A DNA stretch of 64,000 nt from Oscillospiraceae bacterium (lineage in GTDB: Bacteria > Bacillota > Clostridia > Oscillospirales > Oscillospiraceae). The stretch is from the NCBI GenBank assembly GCA_916988195.3, contig CAKASQ030000028.1, positions 1 to 64,000 on the forward strand. Reading direction: 5' to 3'. Of the stretch, positions 26,201-34,165 are shown piece after piece; position 1 is the stretch's first letter; each line of letters starts with the position of its first letter. The notes below the pieces were generated by a model. It ran no database searches and was not told where the DNA came from. It was given only the letters and a program-made list of their open reading frames with translations. The translations under genes were made by a program, and so were the position numbers.

Positions 26201-27427
26201 GTGTCTGCCATGAAATCACTTCGAGACCTATATAAAATCGGCAAGGGCCCGTCGAGTTCACATACCATCGGCCCCGAGCGCGCCGCCCTGAAATTTCTGG
26301 AGCGTGCGCCGGAGGCTGACCGCTTCACCGTCATTCTCTACGGCTCTTTGAGCAAGACCGGTGTCGGCCACGGTACCGACCGCGTGCTCAAAGAAACGCT
26401 GGGTGAAAATCGCACGGAGATCGTCTTTAACTCCGAGGACCTGGCCGATCTCCCCCACCCCAACACGATGGACTTCATCGCCTATCAGGGCGAAACAGAA
26501 ATCCAGCGCATGCGCGTCATGTCGGTTGGCGGCGGCGACATTGTCATTGAAGGCGAGCCCGCAGATGAAAACGCCGACGTGTACCCTGAAGGCTCGTTTG
26601 CCGAAATCACGCAGTTCTGCCGCTGGCGCTATATCACGCTGCCGGAATACGTCGAGCTCAACGAGGGTCCCGAAATCTGGGATTTTCTCAAGACGATCTG
26701 GAACACCATGCGCAAGGAAATTCAGGACGGTCTTGCAGCCACCGGCATTCTCCCCGGCGGGCTGAACGTCTCCCGGAAGGCGAAGCTCCTTTATGAGCGG
26801 ACGCACCTTCTCGACATTCCGCAGGTGCGTGAACTCCAGCTTGTCTGCGCCTACGCCTTTGCCGCCGCCGAGCAGAACGCCGCGAACGGCACCGTTGTTA
26901 CCGCACCCACCTGCGGCAGCTGCGGCGTGCTTCCGGCCGTGCTTCTTTACATGCAGAATAAATATAGCCTCTCGGACGATAAAATCGCGCGCGCCCTCGG
27001 CGTGGCCGGTATTTTCGGGAATTTAATCAAGCACAACGCCTCCATCTCCGGTGCCGAGTGCGGCTGTCAGGCGGAGATCGGCGCGGCATGTTCGATGGCG
27101 GCGGCCGCCATGGGAGAGCTCACGGGCCTTACGATCGACGAGCAGGAATACGCCGCTGAAATCGCCATGGAGCACCACCTCGGCCTCACATGCGACCCCA
27201 TCTGCGGCCTCGTCCAGATCCCCTGCATCGAGCGAAACGCCGTCGCCGCCAAGCGCGCGATCGACGCGTCGAACCTTGCCCACATGCTGGTCGGCACGAG
27301 AACCATTTCATTTGACATGGTCGTTCGCACCATGTACGAAACCGGCGTCAATATGAGCCGCGCTTTCCGCGAAACCTCCGAGGGCGGCCTCGCCAGACTC
27401 TACAGCCGCCGTTCCATCGGCTCATAA
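26201..27427 (+). CDS. sdaA: L-serine dehydratase, single-chain iron-sulfur type
   Basis: The roughly 408-residue enzyme fuses the beta domain (KIGKGPSSSHTIGPERAA near the N-terminus) and the alpha domain. The alpha domain has the 4Fe-4S cysteines in APTCGSCGVLPAVLL, SGAECGCQAEIGAACSMAAAAM and HLGLTCDPICGLVQIPCIERN. It deaminates L-serine to pyruvate and ammonia; the cluster is oxygen-labile, which suits an anaerobe. AAAGGA lies 6-7 bases before GTG 26201, which I chose. ATG 26210 is three codons later and further from the site. A longer frame upstream overlaps the 62-residue gene and was discarded. Confidence 0.93.
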   Translation: MSAMKSLRDLYKIGKGPSSSHTIGPERAALKFLERAPEADRFTVILYGSLSKTGVGHGTDRVLKETLGENRTEIVFNSEDLADLPHPNTMDFIAYQGETEIQRMRVMSVGGGDIVIEGEPADENADVYPEGSFAEITQFCRWRYITLPEYVELNEGPEIWDFLKTIWNTMRKEIQDGLAATGILPGGLNVSRKAKLLYERTHLLDIPQVRELQLVCAYAFAAAEQNAANGTVVTAPTCGSCGVLPAVLLYMQNKYSLSDDKIARALGVAGIFGNLIKHNASISGAECGCQAEIGAACSMAAAAMGELTGLTIDEQEYAAEIAMEHHLGLTCDPICGLVQIPCIERNAVAAKRAIDASNLAHMLVGTRTISFDMVVRTMYETGVNMSRAFRETSEGGLARLYSRRSIGS

Positions 27428-27432
27428 GACAC

Positions 27433-27604
27433 TGCCCGAAAAGCTAACGCTTTTCGGGCAAAAGGATTGCACCTCGACTGCGCGCATAATTTTGCGCCTT
27501 TGGCGCAAAATTCCACACTTGCGAGGTGATAGGTATGTTTACGGTCGGCAAAGCCGCCGGATAACATCATTTTGATTTTATTTCGCCATCTGCGGATGGC
27601 GAAA
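27433..27604. other. Cluster of three perfect hairpins after sdaA
   Basis: Three perfect palindromes follow one another. TGCCCGAAAAGC/GCTTTTCGGGCA is at 27433-27460. AATTTTGCGCC/GGCGCAAAATT at 27488-27512 is nested in CACCTCG/CGAGGTG (27470-27528). TTTCGCCATC/GATGGCGAAA is at 27581-27604. The first may terminate sdaA, though no T-run follows. No coding frame or known RNA family was recognised. The set may be a structured RNA or a pile-up of intergenic repeats. Confidence 0.5.
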
Positions 27605-27626
27605 CTCTACGAGGTTTTGCGTAAAA

Positions 27627-27650
27627 GCGCCCTGCCTTCCGGTAGGGCGC
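27627..27650 (-). terminator. Terminator of the GNAT gene
   Basis: GCGCCCT (27627-27633) and AGGGCGC (27644-27650) form a 7-bp stem. On the minus strand it is followed by TTTTACGC. Confidence 0.65.
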
Positions 27651-27655
27651 TCGTT

Positions 27656-28204
27656 TTATTTGTCCAGCTCCAGCCGCATGAGCACGAGCTCCTGCCAGCC
27701 ATGTTTTGCGCGGAAGCCTCTGGGATTGCGGCCGAACTCGCGGAAGCCGACCGATTCATACAGCCGCACGGCGGACGCATTGTCCGCGACGACCTCCAGC
27801 TCCAGCTGCAAATAGCCCGCTTTTTTTGCGCATTCGATGCAGGCAAGCATCAGGGCCTTTCCGATGCCTCTTCCCCAGTATTCGCGTTCGATGGCAATGC
27901 CGAGCTCGGCGCGGTGCCGGATTTTTTCCTTGCCGCTGATGGCTTCAATGCCCGCCGTCCCAGCAAGCTTTCCGTCCACGAACGCGCAGATCTCGATCTC
28001 GTTTTCGCTCTCCTCGCGCGCCTTCAAAAATTTCGCCTCATCCGCCTCGGCAAACGAATTTTCTTCCGGATACGTCAGCAGAAAATCCGTCTCCGCATGC
28101 GTGAGGCTAAAGCACCGCAGCACCTCCGCCGCGTCCTTTTCCGTCGCACCGCGCAGAACACACGGCGTTCCGTCCTTCAATAGAACTTCCTTCTGATATT
28201 GCAT
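27656..28204 (-). CDS. GNAT-family N-acetyltransferase
   Basis: The 182-residue protein has the acetyl-CoA-binding motif A, ELGIAIEREYWGRGIGKALM near residue 110, and motif B, NASAVRLYESVGFREFGR, near the C-terminus. It would transfer an acetyl group to a small molecule or protein amine; the substrate is not predictable. ATG 28204 has GGGGAG four bases upstream; the ATG at 28231 has none. It is followed upstream by the PspC gene at 35 bases. Confidence 0.88.
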   Translation of the reverse strand: MQYQKEVLLKDGTPCVLRGATEKDAAEVLRCFSLTHAETDFLLTYPEENSFAEADEAKFLKAREESENEIEICAFVDGKLAGTAGIEAISGKEKIRHRAELGIAIEREYWGRGIGKALMLACIECAKKAGYLQLELEVVADNASAVRLYESVGFREFGRNPRGFRAKHGWQELVLMRLELDK

Positions 28205-28238
28205 TTCTCTCCCCTTTTTTCCCTCTGTCAAAAAAGCG

Positions 28239-28466
28239 TCAGCAGTATTCTTCGTAGAATCCTTCCTCCGCGCTCCAGCACCGGATCTCCTCCGGAATCA
28301 GAAGCGCCGCCATCACATACGCAAAAATCCCAAGCCCATGCGCCAGACACAGCCCTACAAACGCGAGCCGTACCGCCATAACCGGAACCGTAAACCGCGC
28401 GGCGAGTCCCATGCACACCCCGCAAAGCATCCGCCCCTTCCAGGGTCTTCGCAGCATCCTTCTCAA
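28239..28466 (-). CDS. PspC-domain membrane protein, short
   Basis: The 75-residue protein is almost only a PspC domain: KGRMLCGVCMGLAARFTVPVMAVRLAFVGLCLAHGLGIFAYVMAALLIPEE, with one or two membrane segments. PspC proteins relate to envelope stress or act as toxin-like membrane factors in some lineages. A longer ATG frame begins at 28517, but AGGAGG sits inside it. That site lies exactly 7 bases ahead of TTG 28466, so translation most likely starts at this TTG; an ATG at 28457 is an alternative. Confidence 0.8.
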   Translation of the reverse strand: MRRMLRRPWKGRMLCGVCMGLAARFTVPVMAVRLAFVGLCLAHGLGIFAYVMAALLIPEEIRCWSAEEGFYEEYC

Positions 28467-28563
28467 GCCTGTTCCTCCTGATCTATCATATGGCGCATAT
28501 TCTACCGAAAAATGCACCGATACGATAGACAGGTTTTGCAGGCAAATGTGTCAGAAAGCGAGG

Positions 28564-29295
28564 CTAGAAATCCTGCCGGTACTGGCTCGGCGTCACGCCC
28601 TCAGTCTTTTTAAAGGCCTTTGTAAACACGCGGTAGTCCGCGTACCCCGACCTCTGCGCCACCTCGCTGACCGGAAGGTCGGTGGAGACGAGCAGCTTCT
28701 TCGCCCGCTCCATGCGAATGTTCGTGAGATAGCTCAGGAAGTTCACACCGATCTCGTTTTTGAAAAGCTGGCCGATATACTGCGGGTTCAGATGGAACAC
28801 GTCTGCCAGCAGATTGAGGCTGATCTCCTCACTCAAATGCTCCTGCAAATACCGCGTGAGGCTCCAGATGGTCTTTTCCCCCTCGCCGATTGCGTCCGCG
28901 CGCGCCGCCCCCTTTTCAAAAAGCGCAATACGCAGATGGTCGATGCACGCGCCAAACTCCTCGTAGTCGACGGGCTTTAACAGATAGTCCGTGATTTGCA
29001 GCTTCAAAGCCTCCCGGCAGTAGGAAAAATCATCGTAGCCGGAGACGATCACAAACGCGGTCGTTTCATTGCGCATCCGCTAGAGGCTGATCACCTTGAG
29101 CCCGTTCATGAGAGGAATGTTGATGTCCATCACGACGATATCCGGCTTCAGCTCTTCCATCTGGCTCAGCGCCTGTACACCGTCGGCGGCCTCTCCTACC
29201 ACCTCGCACCCGTGCGCCTGCCAGTCAAAAAGCCGCTTGAAGCCCTCGCGGATCATGATCTCATCGTCTACCAGCAAAACACGCAGCAGCTTCAT
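28564..29295 (-). pseudogene. AraC-type response regulator interrupted by an in-frame amber codon
   Basis: The receiver domain starts MKLLRVLLVDDEIMIREGF at ATG 29295 and contains the phosphoacceptor region DIVVMDINIPLMNGLKVISL. A TAG (29080-29082) then follows. The same frame continues at once with RMRNETTAFVIVSGYDDF...DYLLKPVDYEEF, completing the receiver domain, and ends in an AraC helix-turn-helix pair (ISLNLLADVFHLNPQYIGQLFKNEIG; LPVSEVAQRSGYADYRVFTKAFKK). It is full length for a YesN-type regulator apart from that single codon. Its start overlaps the histidine kinase stop (ATGA). It could be a recent nonsense mutation, a sequencing error, or a suppressed amber; the downstream ATG at 29076 could give a receiver-less regulator. 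Confidence 0.85.
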
Positions 29296-30593
29296 GCTTC
29301 TTCCTCCCTCCATGGCAAGCTGAGCCGCGCCGTCACGCCGCCAAGCCCGTTTTCTTCGTAGCGCAGTCCATAGCCCTTCCCGCACAGCAGCTTGATGCGC
29401 TTCTGCACGTTCAGAACACCGATGCTGTTTCCCGTGAGCTTCGGCTCCCACGTATCATAGTGCAACAGCATCTCGTCCATTTCCTGCTTTTTCTCTGCCG
29501 CAAAGCCCGTGCCGGAGTCCGCCATGAGAATCTCCAGAATCTCGCCCTGCTTTTCTGCCGAAACCCGAAGCGTTCCCCGGTAGCCCTTGCCTTTGAGGCC
29601 ATGCAGCAGGCTGTTTTCGACCAGCGGCTGCAAAATGAAGTTCGGCACCTGCGCGTTCAGCAGCTCCGGCGCAACGTCGATCGCGCAGTCGAGCGCCGGA
29701 TAACGCATGCACATCAAATCCAGGTACGCGTCGATCAGCTCCAGCTCATCCTCCAGCCGCACCTGCGGCCGGTCCACCTTCACGCTTCTTCGGAAAAAGC
29801 TCACCAGCCGCATGAGAAGCGAGGCCACCTGTTCGTCGCCGTTCAGCTGCGCCTGAATGCGAATGGTGTCCAAGGTATTATAGAGAAAGTGCGGGTTCAC
29901 CTGACTTTTGAGATACAGCATCGACATCTTCTGCTCCGTGAGCTCGGAGCGCAGAATGTCGGGGTTCTCGAGCGTCAGATAAAAGGCCAGCGTCATGAGC
30001 GTAATGCCCATGGAGCTGATGAGCCACGTCGGATGGAGCCCCTGCAAAACGCTCACGCTCAGCTCGATCACAAGCGCCGCGCCGATGGCAAAGCGCTTTT
30101 TCCGGTTCAGGTTCTTCCAGTTTCCAAAAAGCAGCCCCGCGCATAAAAGAAGGTACACGCCAACGCTCACATAGCACACGTTGGCATGGATCCCATCGGA
30201 GTAGTTTCCCAGCGGCGTGACGGCATAGTGCACCGGCAGCACCAGAACGCCCGCCTCCGCGATTGCCAGATACACCCGCGCCGCCAGATCGAGCTTCCGC
30301 GGCTTTCCGCTCTCCTCTTCGACCAGAATCGCGATGTACTGATAAAACAGGTATACGACGAGCACCATCGTTCCCACGAACAGCCGGTGCAGGCCGTCGT
30401 TCAGCCACTTCGGGACGCTATCCAGATGGTTCACCGTGTAAAGCGTCAGCGCATCAAGCGCCAGATGCACCAGCGTCGCCGCCAGCAGCGCGGAAAACGT
30501 CCGATGCAGCGCCGTCCGTGTCCGTTCGGCAGAATCATACATGTACGCCACAACGCCCAACACCAGAAACAGCGCGATTTCCATCCGCAGCAC
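29292..30593 (-). CDS. YesM/LytS-type sensor histidine kinase
   Basis: The 433-residue membrane kinase has six or seven hydrophobic segments in the first 215 residues. A His_kinase domain follows with KSQVNPHFLYNTLDTI (phospho-His near residue 235). The ATPase domain has PLVENSLLHGLKGKG (N box) and DSGTGF and GVLNVQKRI (G boxes). It would phosphorylate the cognate AraC-type regulator encoded next, which overlaps its stop codon but carries an amber mutation. The start is taken as GTG 30593 after GAGG; ATG 30584 is an alternative. Such pairs usually control sugar or metabolite uptake; no transporter lies adjacent. Confidence 0.9.
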   Translation of the reverse strand: MLRMEIALFLVLGVVAYMYDSAERTRTALHRTFSALLAATLVHLALDALTLYTVNHLDSVPKWLNDGLHRLFVGTMVLVVYLFYQYIAILVEEESGKPRKLDLAARVYLAIAEAGVLVLPVHYAVTPLGNYSDGIHANVCYVSVGVYLLLCAGLLFGNWKNLNRKKRFAIGAALVIELSVSVLQGLHPTWLISSMGITLMTLAFYLTLENPDILRSELTEQKMSMLYLKSQVNPHFLYNTLDTIRIQAQLNGDEQVASLLMRLVSFFRRSVKVDRPQVRLEDELELIDAYLDLMCMRYPALDCAIDVAPELLNAQVPNFILQPLVENSLLHGLKGKGYRGTLRVSAEKQGEILEILMADSGTGFAAEKKQEMDEMLLHYDTWEPKLTGNSIGVLNVQKRIKLLCGKGYGLRYEENGLGGVTARLSLPWREEEA

Positions 30594-30625
30594 CGCGCCT
30601 CACCCGCCTTTCCTCAAAATCCGTC

Positions 30626-31273
30626 TTAGTCCTCGAACCACGCGATCGCCCGCACCGGCGCGCCGTCACTTCCCTCGATCTTCATCGGCAGGCACGCGAA
30701 CCAGAAGGGCTCCGTGCCGCACTGGCCGAGGTTTTTGAGATTTTCGATGTTCACAATGTCCTTTTCCCGGAACAGCGCCTTGTGCCGCGGAAGGTTTTCG
30801 TCCGCAATCGGGTCCAGCCCGATCACATCGAAGCCGATGCCCTTATAGCTTCCGTCCAGAATGTGCCGCAGGACCTCTTCATCGATGCACGGATAATCGC
30901 CAAAATACGAGTCTTTCCCCCACCGCGCGTCCCAGCCGAGATAAAACAGCAGAAAGTCGACCGTGTCCTCTGCCCCGCCGTATTTCCGGAGTTCCTTCAT
31001 TGTGATCGCCTCGCCCTCACGTAAGTGCGTGCAGTCGATCACGAGCGCGCGGCCAAGAAACTGGCTCGCCGGAAACGCATCGAGCGTCGTTCTTCCCGCG
31101 AACAGGTGGGCCGGCGGGTCCATGTGTGTACCGGTGTGCGAGTAAAAAGAAACCAGTGTCTCCTGAAATCCATTTTCCTCATACGTGTTTGCCGGTTCCA
31201 GCTTCGGTGTGCCCGTCCCCGGATAGACCGGCATATCCGCTTTGATCGTGTGCGTCAGATCGATGACCCGCAT
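30626..31273 (-). CDS. Cyclase-family (kynurenine formamidase-like) metal hydrolase
   Basis: The 215-residue protein has the family metal-binding motif HTGTHMDPPAH near residue 50. The C-terminal RHKALFREKDIVNIENLKNLGQCG is also typical. Members hydrolyse formylkynurenine, other N-formyl compounds or isatin; the true substrate is unknown. ATG 31273 follows GGGG and begins MRVIDLTHTIKADMPVYPG; the longer frame overlaps the malic enzyme end. It lies 125 bases after malic enzyme with a terminator between. Confidence 0.85.
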   Translation of the reverse strand: MRVIDLTHTIKADMPVYPGTGTPKLEPANTYEENGFQETLVSFYSHTGTHMDPPAHLFAGRTTLDAFPASQFLGRALVIDCTHLREGEAITMKELRKYGGAEDTVDFLLFYLGWDARWGKDSYFGDYPCIDEEVLRHILDGSYKGIGFDVIGLDPIADENLPRHKALFREKDIVNIENLKNLGQCGTEPFWFACLPMKIEGSDGAPVRAIAWFED

Positions 31274-31352
31274 CGCGCGTCCCCTCTTTCCTGTTATTTT
31301 CCACCATTCTACTACGCTCCCGCTCAAAAAGAAAGCCATTGCTGTAAAATGC

Positions 31353-31381
31353 GGGGCAGAACCGCATTTCGATTCTGCCCC
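31353..31381 (-). terminator. Terminator of the malic enzyme gene
   Basis: GGGGCAGAA and TTCTGCCCC form a perfect 9-bp stem around an 11-base loop. On the minus strand GCATTTTAC follows. Confidence 0.65.
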
Positions 31382-31398
31382 GAAAAAATTCACGTATC

Positions 31399-32571
31399 TC
31401 ACAGTCTAGCCACGCCGGATTTTCTTGCCGCCTCAGCGACCGCCTTCGCAACCGCCGGGCCTACGCGCTTGTCAAACGCCTTGGGGATAATATACTCTGC
31501 CGACAGCTCGTCGTCTGAAATCAGCTCTGCCAGCGCCTTTGCTGCCGCCATCTTCATCTCCTCGTTGATATCCGATGCGCGCACATCGAACGCACCCCGG
31601 AAAATGCCGGGGAACGCGAGGACGTTATTGATCTGGTTCGGGAAGTCGCTCCGGCCGGTCGAGATAACCGCCGCACCGCCTGCTTTGGCGTCCTCCGGGA
31701 AAATTTCCGGCGTCGGGTTCGCGCAGGCGAAGATGATCGCGTCCTTGTTCATCGTCCGGACCATCTCGGTCGTCACCGTTCCGGGCGCGGAAACGCCGAT
31801 GAACACGTCGGCGCCGACCAGCATATCGGCAAGAGAGCCGGATTTCCTATCAAGGTTCGTGACCTCGGCCATCTCTTCTTTGATCCAATTGAGGCCGTCT
31901 CTTCCCTTGTAAATCGCGCCCTTGCGGTCGCACATTGTGACGTTCTGGAAGCCTGCGGAAAGAAGCAGCTTCACGATCGAAATCGCCGCCGCGCCCGCGC
32001 CGGAGGTCACAACCTTCACGTCCTCTTTCTTCTTGCCGACGACCTTGAGGGCATTCGTCAGACCCGCCAGCGTAATGACCGCCGTGCCGTGCTGGTCGTC
32101 GTGGAAGATGGGAATGTCGCACTTTTCCTTTAATTTCCGCTCAATTTCAAAGCATCTGGGCGCAGAAATATCCTCTAAGTTGATGCCGCCGAACGAGCCG
32201 GAGATCAGGTACACGGCGTTCACGAATTCGTCCACGTCGTGCGTCTTGACGCAAAGCGGAAACGCGTCCACGTCGCCGAAGCTCTTGAAAAGCACGCACT
32301 TACCCTCCATGACCGGCATGCCCGCCTCGGGTCCGATGTCGCCAAGGCCGAGAACGGCAGAGCCGTCGGTGATGACCGCGCAGAGGTTCCAGCGGCGCGT
32401 GAATTCATAGCTCTTGCTAACATCTTTTTGAATCTCCAAGCACGGCTGCGCCACGCCCGGCGTATAGGCGAGGCTCAGATCGTCCTTCGTCTCGACCGGA
32501 ACTGTCGCTTTTACTTCAATTTTACCCTTCCACTCGGCATGCAGCCGAAGAGATTCCTTCGCGTAATCCAT
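31399..32571 (-). CDS. NAD(P)-dependent malic enzyme
   Basis: The 390-residue enzyme has the short bacterial malic enzyme layout. The N-terminal segment TKDDLSLAYTPGVAQPCLEI carries the catalytic Tyr. The next block, AVITDGSAVLGLGDIGPEAGMPVMEGKCVLFK, is followed by FHDDQHGTAVITLAGL. The nucleotide fold begins KVVTSGAGAAAISIVKLLL, where the canonical GxGxxG appears as SGAGAAA. It decarboxylates malate to pyruvate. AAGGAG is 4 bases before ATG 32574 and 7 before ATG 32571; the latter was preferred. Confidence 0.95.
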   Translation of the reverse strand: MDYAKESLRLHAEWKGKIEVKATVPVETKDDLSLAYTPGVAQPCLEIQKDVSKSYEFTRRWNLCAVITDGSAVLGLGDIGPEAGMPVMEGKCVLFKSFGDVDAFPLCVKTHDVDEFVNAVYLISGSFGGINLEDISAPRCFEIERKLKEKCDIPIFHDDQHGTAVITLAGLTNALKVVGKKKEDVKVVTSGAGAAAISIVKLLLSAGFQNVTMCDRKGAIYKGRDGLNWIKEEMAEVTNLDRKSGSLADMLVGADVFIGVSAPGTVTTEMVRTMNKDAIIFACANPTPEIFPEDAKAGGAAVISTGRSDFPNQINNVLAFPGIFRGAFDVRASDINEEMKMAAAKALAELISDDELSAEYIIPKAFDKRVGPAVAKAVAEAARKSGVARL

Positions 32572-32780
32572 CATGCTTCTCCTTACCTTTGCCGTTTTGT
32601 CCTTTGCCTTCCGGCATTCCCTGCCGTTTCCGGTATCCCATTTTGAAGGCTTCCGCCCCATTTGTCAACCCCCGCTTCAACGTTCCCGGCAGCCTGCGCG
32701 TATTTTCTTTTAGTATGCCCCAAAAATCGCCGTCATGCAGGCAAGTGTTCGGCATTCTTTGTGAGCCGCAATCCGTGCAG

Positions 32781-32818
32781 CAAAAAGCCCGGAATCCCAT
32801 CCAACGATGCGATCCCGG
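32781..32818 (-). terminator. Terminator of the 2-hydroxyacid dehydrogenase gene
   Basis: CCCGGGATCGCATC and GATGGGATTCCGGG (minus sense) form a 14-base stem with one mismatch and one wobble, followed by CTTTTTG. Confidence 0.75.
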
Positions 32819-32858
32819 GTTTTTTCTATCGTATGATTTCCGTGCCGCAAGGCGCGTT

Positions 32859-33800
32859 TTACGCCTGCTTTTCTTCCAGTTCAGCAAATCCCTTCACGAC
32901 ATTGCGCGCCGAGAAGATGCCCATGTTGTTGATGGAATCCATGGAGCTGCCGACCACATGCGGCGCTGCAATCACATGCTCCAGCTCCAGCAGCGGTGAG
33001 CCGATGGGCGGCTCCGTGACAAACGCGTCAATGCCAGCGCCGGCAATCTCCCCGCTGCGCAGCGCCTCGTTCAGCGCGGCCTCGTCCACCAGACCGCCGC
33101 GGGCATTGTTGATGAGGAAGGCCGACGACTTCATCATGCGCAGCTGCTCCGCGCCGATCATGTTGCGGGTCTGCTCGTTGAGGCCGCAGTGCAGTGTGAT
33201 GAAATCCGCCTCTTTATAGATCTCCTCGAGTTCTGCGCGCTGCACGCCGTGCTCCTTGGCAAACGCCTCATCCCAGAATACATCATAGGCCATAACCTTC
33301 ATACCAAAGCCCAGCGCGCGCCGCGCCATGCCCTTGCCGATCGCGCCCAGACCAATAATGCCAAGCGTCCGGCCATACACGGGATAGCCGAGATGTTTTT
33401 TCACCTGACCGGCCTTCAGGTCCCGGTCGGTCACGGAGATGGAGCGGGCCAGATCCAGCATCATGCCAAAGGTATAGTCCGCCACCGCGTCGGAGTTTGC
33501 ACCGGGCGTATTGAACGTGCGGATACCCAGACGGCGCGCCGCCTCCTGGTCCACATTGTCCATGCCCACACCGTAGCGGGACACGATCTTCAGCTGCGGG
33601 CAAGCCTCCATGACCCGGGCGGTCATAGGCTCGATACCAAGAATCACTGCGTCGTATCCCTGCAGCTTCTCGATCACTTCGTCTTCGGTCATACCGGCCT
33701 TGAAAAATTTCGTGACCTCCAGACCGGCCTCCCGCAAAATACGCTCCGGCTCATCCGAAAACTTTCCGAAGCTGGAGGGGAACACAAATACTTTTTTCAT
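32859..33800 (-). CDS. D-isomer-specific 2-hydroxyacid dehydrogenase (SerA-like, short form)
   Basis: The 313-residue protein has the NAD-binding motif TLGIIGLGAIGKGMARRALGFGMKVMAYD and the catalytic trio. Arg is in NNARGGLVDE, Glu in DAFVTEPP and His in AAPHVVG. Its length fits phosphoglycerate dehydrogenase or hydroxyacid dehydrogenase without the ACT domain. It interconverts a 2-hydroxy and a 2-keto acid. ATG 33800 has GGAG 7 bases upstream; longer readings have no support. The presence of serine dehydratase nearby does not identify its substrate. Confidence 0.88.
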   Translation of the reverse strand: MKKVFVFPSSFGKFSDEPERILREAGLEVTKFFKAGMTEDEVIEKLQGYDAVILGIEPMTARVMEACPQLKIVSRYGVGMDNVDQEAARRLGIRTFNTPGANSDAVADYTFGMMLDLARSISVTDRDLKAGQVKKHLGYPVYGRTLGIIGLGAIGKGMARRALGFGMKVMAYDVFWDEAFAKEHGVQRAELEEIYKEADFITLHCGLNEQTRNMIGAEQLRMMKSSAFLINNARGGLVDEAALNEALRSGEIAGAGIDAFVTEPPIGSPLLELEHVIAAPHVVGSSMDSINNMGIFSARNVVKGFAELEEKQA

Positions 33801-33836
33801 AACAGAGCTCCTTTCGCACAAAACAGGCCGGATACG

Positions 33837-33871
33837 AAAATATGCCGCAGCAGGACGCTGCGGCATATTTT
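33837..33871. terminator. Strong hairpin upstream of the dehydrogenase gene
   Basis: AAAATATGCCGCAGC and its complement (33837-33851, 33857-33871) form a perfect 15-bp stem with a 5-base loop and T/A ends, usable as a terminator in both directions. It lies between the Rep fragment and the dehydrogenase start. Confidence 0.7.
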
Positions 33872-33910
33872 CATCTACATCGCCTGTATCCGTATTCTTT
33901 GCAGAATCAG

Positions 33911-33946
33911 TTAATCTCTGGTCTTTTCGATGCGGAAAACTGCCAT
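33911..33946 (-). pseudogene. Truncated 5' end of a replication-initiator-like gene (11 codons)
   Basis: After AAAGGAGG the minus strand reads MAVFRIEKTRD then TAA. As far as I recall, this string is the usual N-terminus of the helix-turn-helix initiator-like proteins (MAVFRIEKTRDYTVM...) of Clostridial conjugative elements, with a stop where Tyr is expected. No later homology follows. I read it as the remnant of a conjugative element left at its junction, in keeping with the recombinase relic next to it. Confidence 0.5.
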
Positions 33947-34127
33947 ATCCGGCGCCTCCTTTCTCTGGTTTTGAAAAGTGTTGATTTTGGCGCAAAAAAG
34001 CCCCTGTCCTGCCTCTCGGACGCTTCCCATGGGAAAACACCCACGCCGCCCTTTAAGCGGCGCTCTGAGAGAAAAAAACAGAGGCTTTCGCACCCTAATT
34101 GATACATTTTTCGGGTGGGTATAGGAA

Positions 34128-34158
34128 AAGGGCGCTGATTTTTCGTATCAGCGCCCTT
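34128..34158. terminator. Hairpin between the Rep fragment and recombinase relic
   Basis: AAGGGCGCTGAT and ATCAGCGCCCTT form a perfect 12-bp stem around a 7-base loop. Flanking T/A residues suit termination, mainly leftward (TTCC follows on the minus strand). Confidence 0.6.
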
Positions 34159-34165
34159 CTGAGCT

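Noticed and set aside
29076-29082. Amber codon as pyrrolysine or other recoding
   Set aside because: No recoding signal is visible and the protein class never uses it; nonsense mutation or sequencing error is simpler.
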